DNA of 64,000 bases from Bog-756 sp963699105 (GTDB lineage: Bacteria > Actinomycetota > Acidimicrobiia > Acidimicrobiales > RAAP-2): positions 248,001 through 312,000 of the forward strand of contig CAVOTI010000005.1 in the NCBI GenBank assembly GCA_963699105.1, written 5' to 3'. Positions 61,952 through 64,000 of this stretch are shown piece after piece. How positions within the stretch are numbered: position 1 is the stretch's first letter; each line of letters opens with the position of its first letter. The position numbers and the translations under genes are program-made. The notes under the pieces were generated by a model. It was not told where the DNA came from, did not search any database, and saw only the letters and a program-made list of their open reading frames with translations.

Positions 61952-63089
61952 CTAATCGATGACTACCAGGTCGTCACGGTGGACCACTTCGGGCGACTCG
62001 TCTTCGGGCAGCTGGTCGGATCGGCGACCCGCCCATGAGGCCACCACGGCCGCAGGCTGGCGGACCAGGCCCTTGGCGAACACGACGCCGTCGGGATCGG
62101 CGATCTCCACGGCATCGTCGGTACCGAAGTCGCCCCCGGACCGATACCACCCCGGCGGGGAGCAGGGAACGGCCGCCCTCGACGAGGGCCCGTCGGGCCC
62201 CGGCGTCCACCACGATGGTGCCCGACGCCCCGATGGCGAAGGCGATCCACAGCTTGCGGGCGGCCAGCCGGCGATCCCGGGGACGGAAGCGGGTTCCCAC
62301 CCCGGGCGCCGAGCTCCGGCCACCTCGGCCAGCACGCCGGGCCTCGCGGCGTCGGCGATCACCGCCTCGACCCCGGACCAGACGGCGATCTTGGCCGCCG
62401 CCAGCTTCGAGGCCATCCCCCCGCTGCCCACCCGGCTGCCAGGTCCTCCGGCGATGCGCTCGAGCTCGTGGTCGATCTCCACCACCTCCTCGATGAGCGA
62501 CCCGCCCGCCGTCCGGCGCGGATCCTCGGTGAACAGACCGGCGGTGTCGGTCAGCAGCACCAGCAGATCGGCACCGACCAGATGGGCGACCAGGGCGGCC
62601 AGCCGGTCGTTGTCGCCGAACCGGATCTCCTCGTCGGCCACGGCGTCGTTCTCGTTGACCACCGGCACCACCCCCAGCTCGAGCAGGCGTGACAAGGTCT
62701 GGCGGGCGTGCAGGTACTGGCTGCGGTGCACGAAGTCGAGCGGGGCCAACAGCACCTGGCCGGCGACCAGGCCGTGCCGGGCCAGGGCGTCGCTCCACAC
62801 CCGCATCAGGCCGTGCTGGCCCACGGCCGACACCGCCTGCAGCGTGGCCAGGTCGGACGGGCGGGGCCTGGCCGGGGGCCAGGCCGGCCCAGCCGGCGGT
62901 GATCGCCCCCGAGGTCACCACCACCACCCGGTTTCCCGCCGACCGGGCCACGGCGACCTCGGCGGCCAGCTTGTCGATGGCGTCGACGTCGACACCGCCC
63001 GGCCGCGGTGGTGACCGACGAGGACCCGATCTTCACCACCAGGGTACGGGTACCGGACCGGCCTCGGACCCGTCCGTGTCGGCGATCAC
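61952..63089 (-). CDS. proB: Glutamate 5-kinase, several frameshifts
   Basis: The first step of proline synthesis. Pieces in three frames assemble to a normal ProB: RTLVVKIGSSSVTT, VVVVTSGAITAGWAGL, QHGLMRVWSDALARHGLVAGQVLLAP, VVPVVNENDAVADEEIRFGDNDRLAALVAHLVGADLLVLLTDTAGLF and GSGGMASKLAAAKIAVWSGVEAVIADA. The C-terminal PUA domain reads RKLWIAFAIGASGTIVVDAGARRALVEGGRSLLPAGVV, then VFAKGLVR. Shifts fall near 63045, 62960, 62830, 62290 and 62150. The GTG at 63089 overlaps the obg stop (GTGA), so translation is coupled. Confidence 0.87.
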
Positions 63090-64000
63090 GACCGGCGGCG
63101 ACCGCCGGAGTCGCCGGTGAACTCGGGCTGGTCGCGGTACCAGACGAAGGACATCTCGCCGATGTGGACCAGGTCGCCGTCGCCGGCGCCGGCCCGGGCC
63201 AGGGCCCGGTCCACGCCGATCCGGCGGAGCCGACCCTGGACGTAGTCGGCGGCCTCGTCGGAGGTGACGTCGTTGAGGGCGACCGCCCGCTCGGCCACCC
63301 TTCCCACCACCCGGAACTCGCCGTCGCCGACACGCTCGACGGTGAACCCCTCGGGCAGGGGTCGGTGGACGACGATCATCCCCTCGTCCTCGGGCGGCCA
63401 CGGCACGGGCCTCGCCACCATGCTGGGTCAGCCGCCCACCAGCTCGGCGATGCCCCGCCCGGTCACGGCTGAGATCACCAGGTCGGGCGACGCAGACCCG
63501 TCCCGCTGCCGGCTCGGTCGGCGCCCGGCAGCCACGTCGGCCTTGGTGCCCGACCACCATGCGGGGACGATCGAGCAGGGCGGGCTGGTAACGATCGAGC
63601 TCGTCGAGCAGGACCCGCTGCTGTTCCTCCGGGCTGATCCCGGTGACCGGGTCGAGCTCCACCAGCACCACCAGGACCCGTGCCCGGGTGATGTGGCGGA
63701 GGAACCGGTGGCCGAGGCCCTTCCCCTCGGCCGCCCCCTCGACCAGGCCCGGGATGTCGGCCACGGTGAAGTCGGTTCGCCGTCGGCCCGGACCACGCCC
63801 AGGTGGGGCTCGAGGGTGGTGAACGGGTAGTCGGCTATCTTGGGCTTGGCCGCCGAGATGCGGGAGATGAGCGTGCTCTTGCCCACGTTGGGGAACCCCA
63901 CCAGCGCCACGTCGGCCACCAGGGCCAGCTCGAGGTCGTACCACTCCTCGTGGCCCTTCTCGCCCTGCTCGGCGAAGGCCGGGGCCCGCCGTCGGTTGGT
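63086..64000 (-). CDS. obg: Obg/CgtA GTPase, partial and frameshifted
   Basis: A ribosome-associated GTPase. The window edge cuts the N-terminal Obg domain; NRRRAPAFAEQGEKG and WYDLELALVADVALVGFPNVGKSTLISRISAAKPKIADYPFTTLEPHLG are its end and the G1-G2 part. A shift near 63775 gives TDFTVADIPGLVEGAAEGKGLGHRFLRHI, and another near 63545 returns. An in-frame TGA at 63428 splits the G domain from the C-terminal OCT domain (VVHRPLPEGFTVERVGDGEFRVVGRVAERAVALND, VDRALARAGAGDGDLVHIGEMSF). It heads the obg-proB-proA region. Confidence 0.9.

Overview
This is a GC-rich (about 70%), almost fully coding window from the chromosome of an actinobacterium. Four things point to Actinomycetota: the WhiG-type sigma factor beside rpsB, an MtrA/MtrB/LpqB-like signalling trio, a class II DAHP synthase, and F420-type luciferase-like oxidoreductases next to wax-ester synthase and GMC oxidoreductase genes. 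The secreted protein built from 'YWLVASDGGVFxFGDA' repeats is a family I associate with Acidimicrobiia. That class assignment is an inference; no rRNA gene is present to test it.

Layout. At 1-7.5 kb lie pantothenate kinase, a CYTH-CHAD protein, a small HTH protein, an LLM oxidoreductase, a NUDIX hydrolase, RNase Z, adenine deaminase and an MTA/SAH-nucleosidase-like protein; most are interrupted by single-base frameshifts. The 7.7-17.2 kb stretch is a mixed accessory region: secreted protein, ASCH protein, tannase/feruloyl-esterase-like enzyme, SRPBCC, NRDE, MFS exporter, SnoaL/NTF2-like proteins, sugar isomerase, DUF302 and an alpha/beta hydrolase. At 17.3-25.6 kb are lipid-related genes (a GMC oxidoreductase/hydrolase fusion, WS/DGAT and an acyl-CoA ligase) with tRNA-Gly(GCC), dUTPase and oligoribonuclease. 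From 25.6 to 44.9 kb, all on the minus strand, runs a classic housekeeping cluster: xerC-whiG-rpsB-tsf-pyrH-frr-cdsA-dxr-rseP-ispG, then rimP-nusA-ylxR-infB-rbfA-truB-ribF. At 45.2-49.9 kb are an orphan Tat/lipoprotein substrate-binding protein and the mtrA-mtrB-lpqB-like operon. At 50-52.4 kb is LLM-nadD-membrane protein-rsfS, divergent from DAHP synthase. At 53.9-55.5 kb is a complete IS66-family element with 16-bp inverted ends and an 8-bp target duplication. The repeat protein follows. From 57.3 to 64 kb, on the minus strand, obg-proB-proA leads into a MoxR ATPase/VWA pair and a histidine phosphatase.

How the genes work together. The long minus-strand cluster couples translation (S2, EF-Ts, RRF, RimP, NusA, IF-2, RbfA, TruB) to phospholipid synthesis (CdsA), the MEP isoprenoid pathway (Dxr, IspG) and intramembrane proteolysis. 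Many of its genes overlap by 4 bp. A candidate attenuator sits in front of rimP-nusA. Outside that cluster many genes seem to have leaderless mRNAs: a TANNNT box ends 6-7 nt before the start codon.

Data quality. Genes in about 0-6.8 kb and 59-64 kb carry many one-base frameshifts in otherwise well-conserved enzymes, while 7-59 kb is almost clean (exceptions: ylxR and the transposase). I read these mostly as sequencing or assembly indels in G/C runs, not as true pseudogenes.
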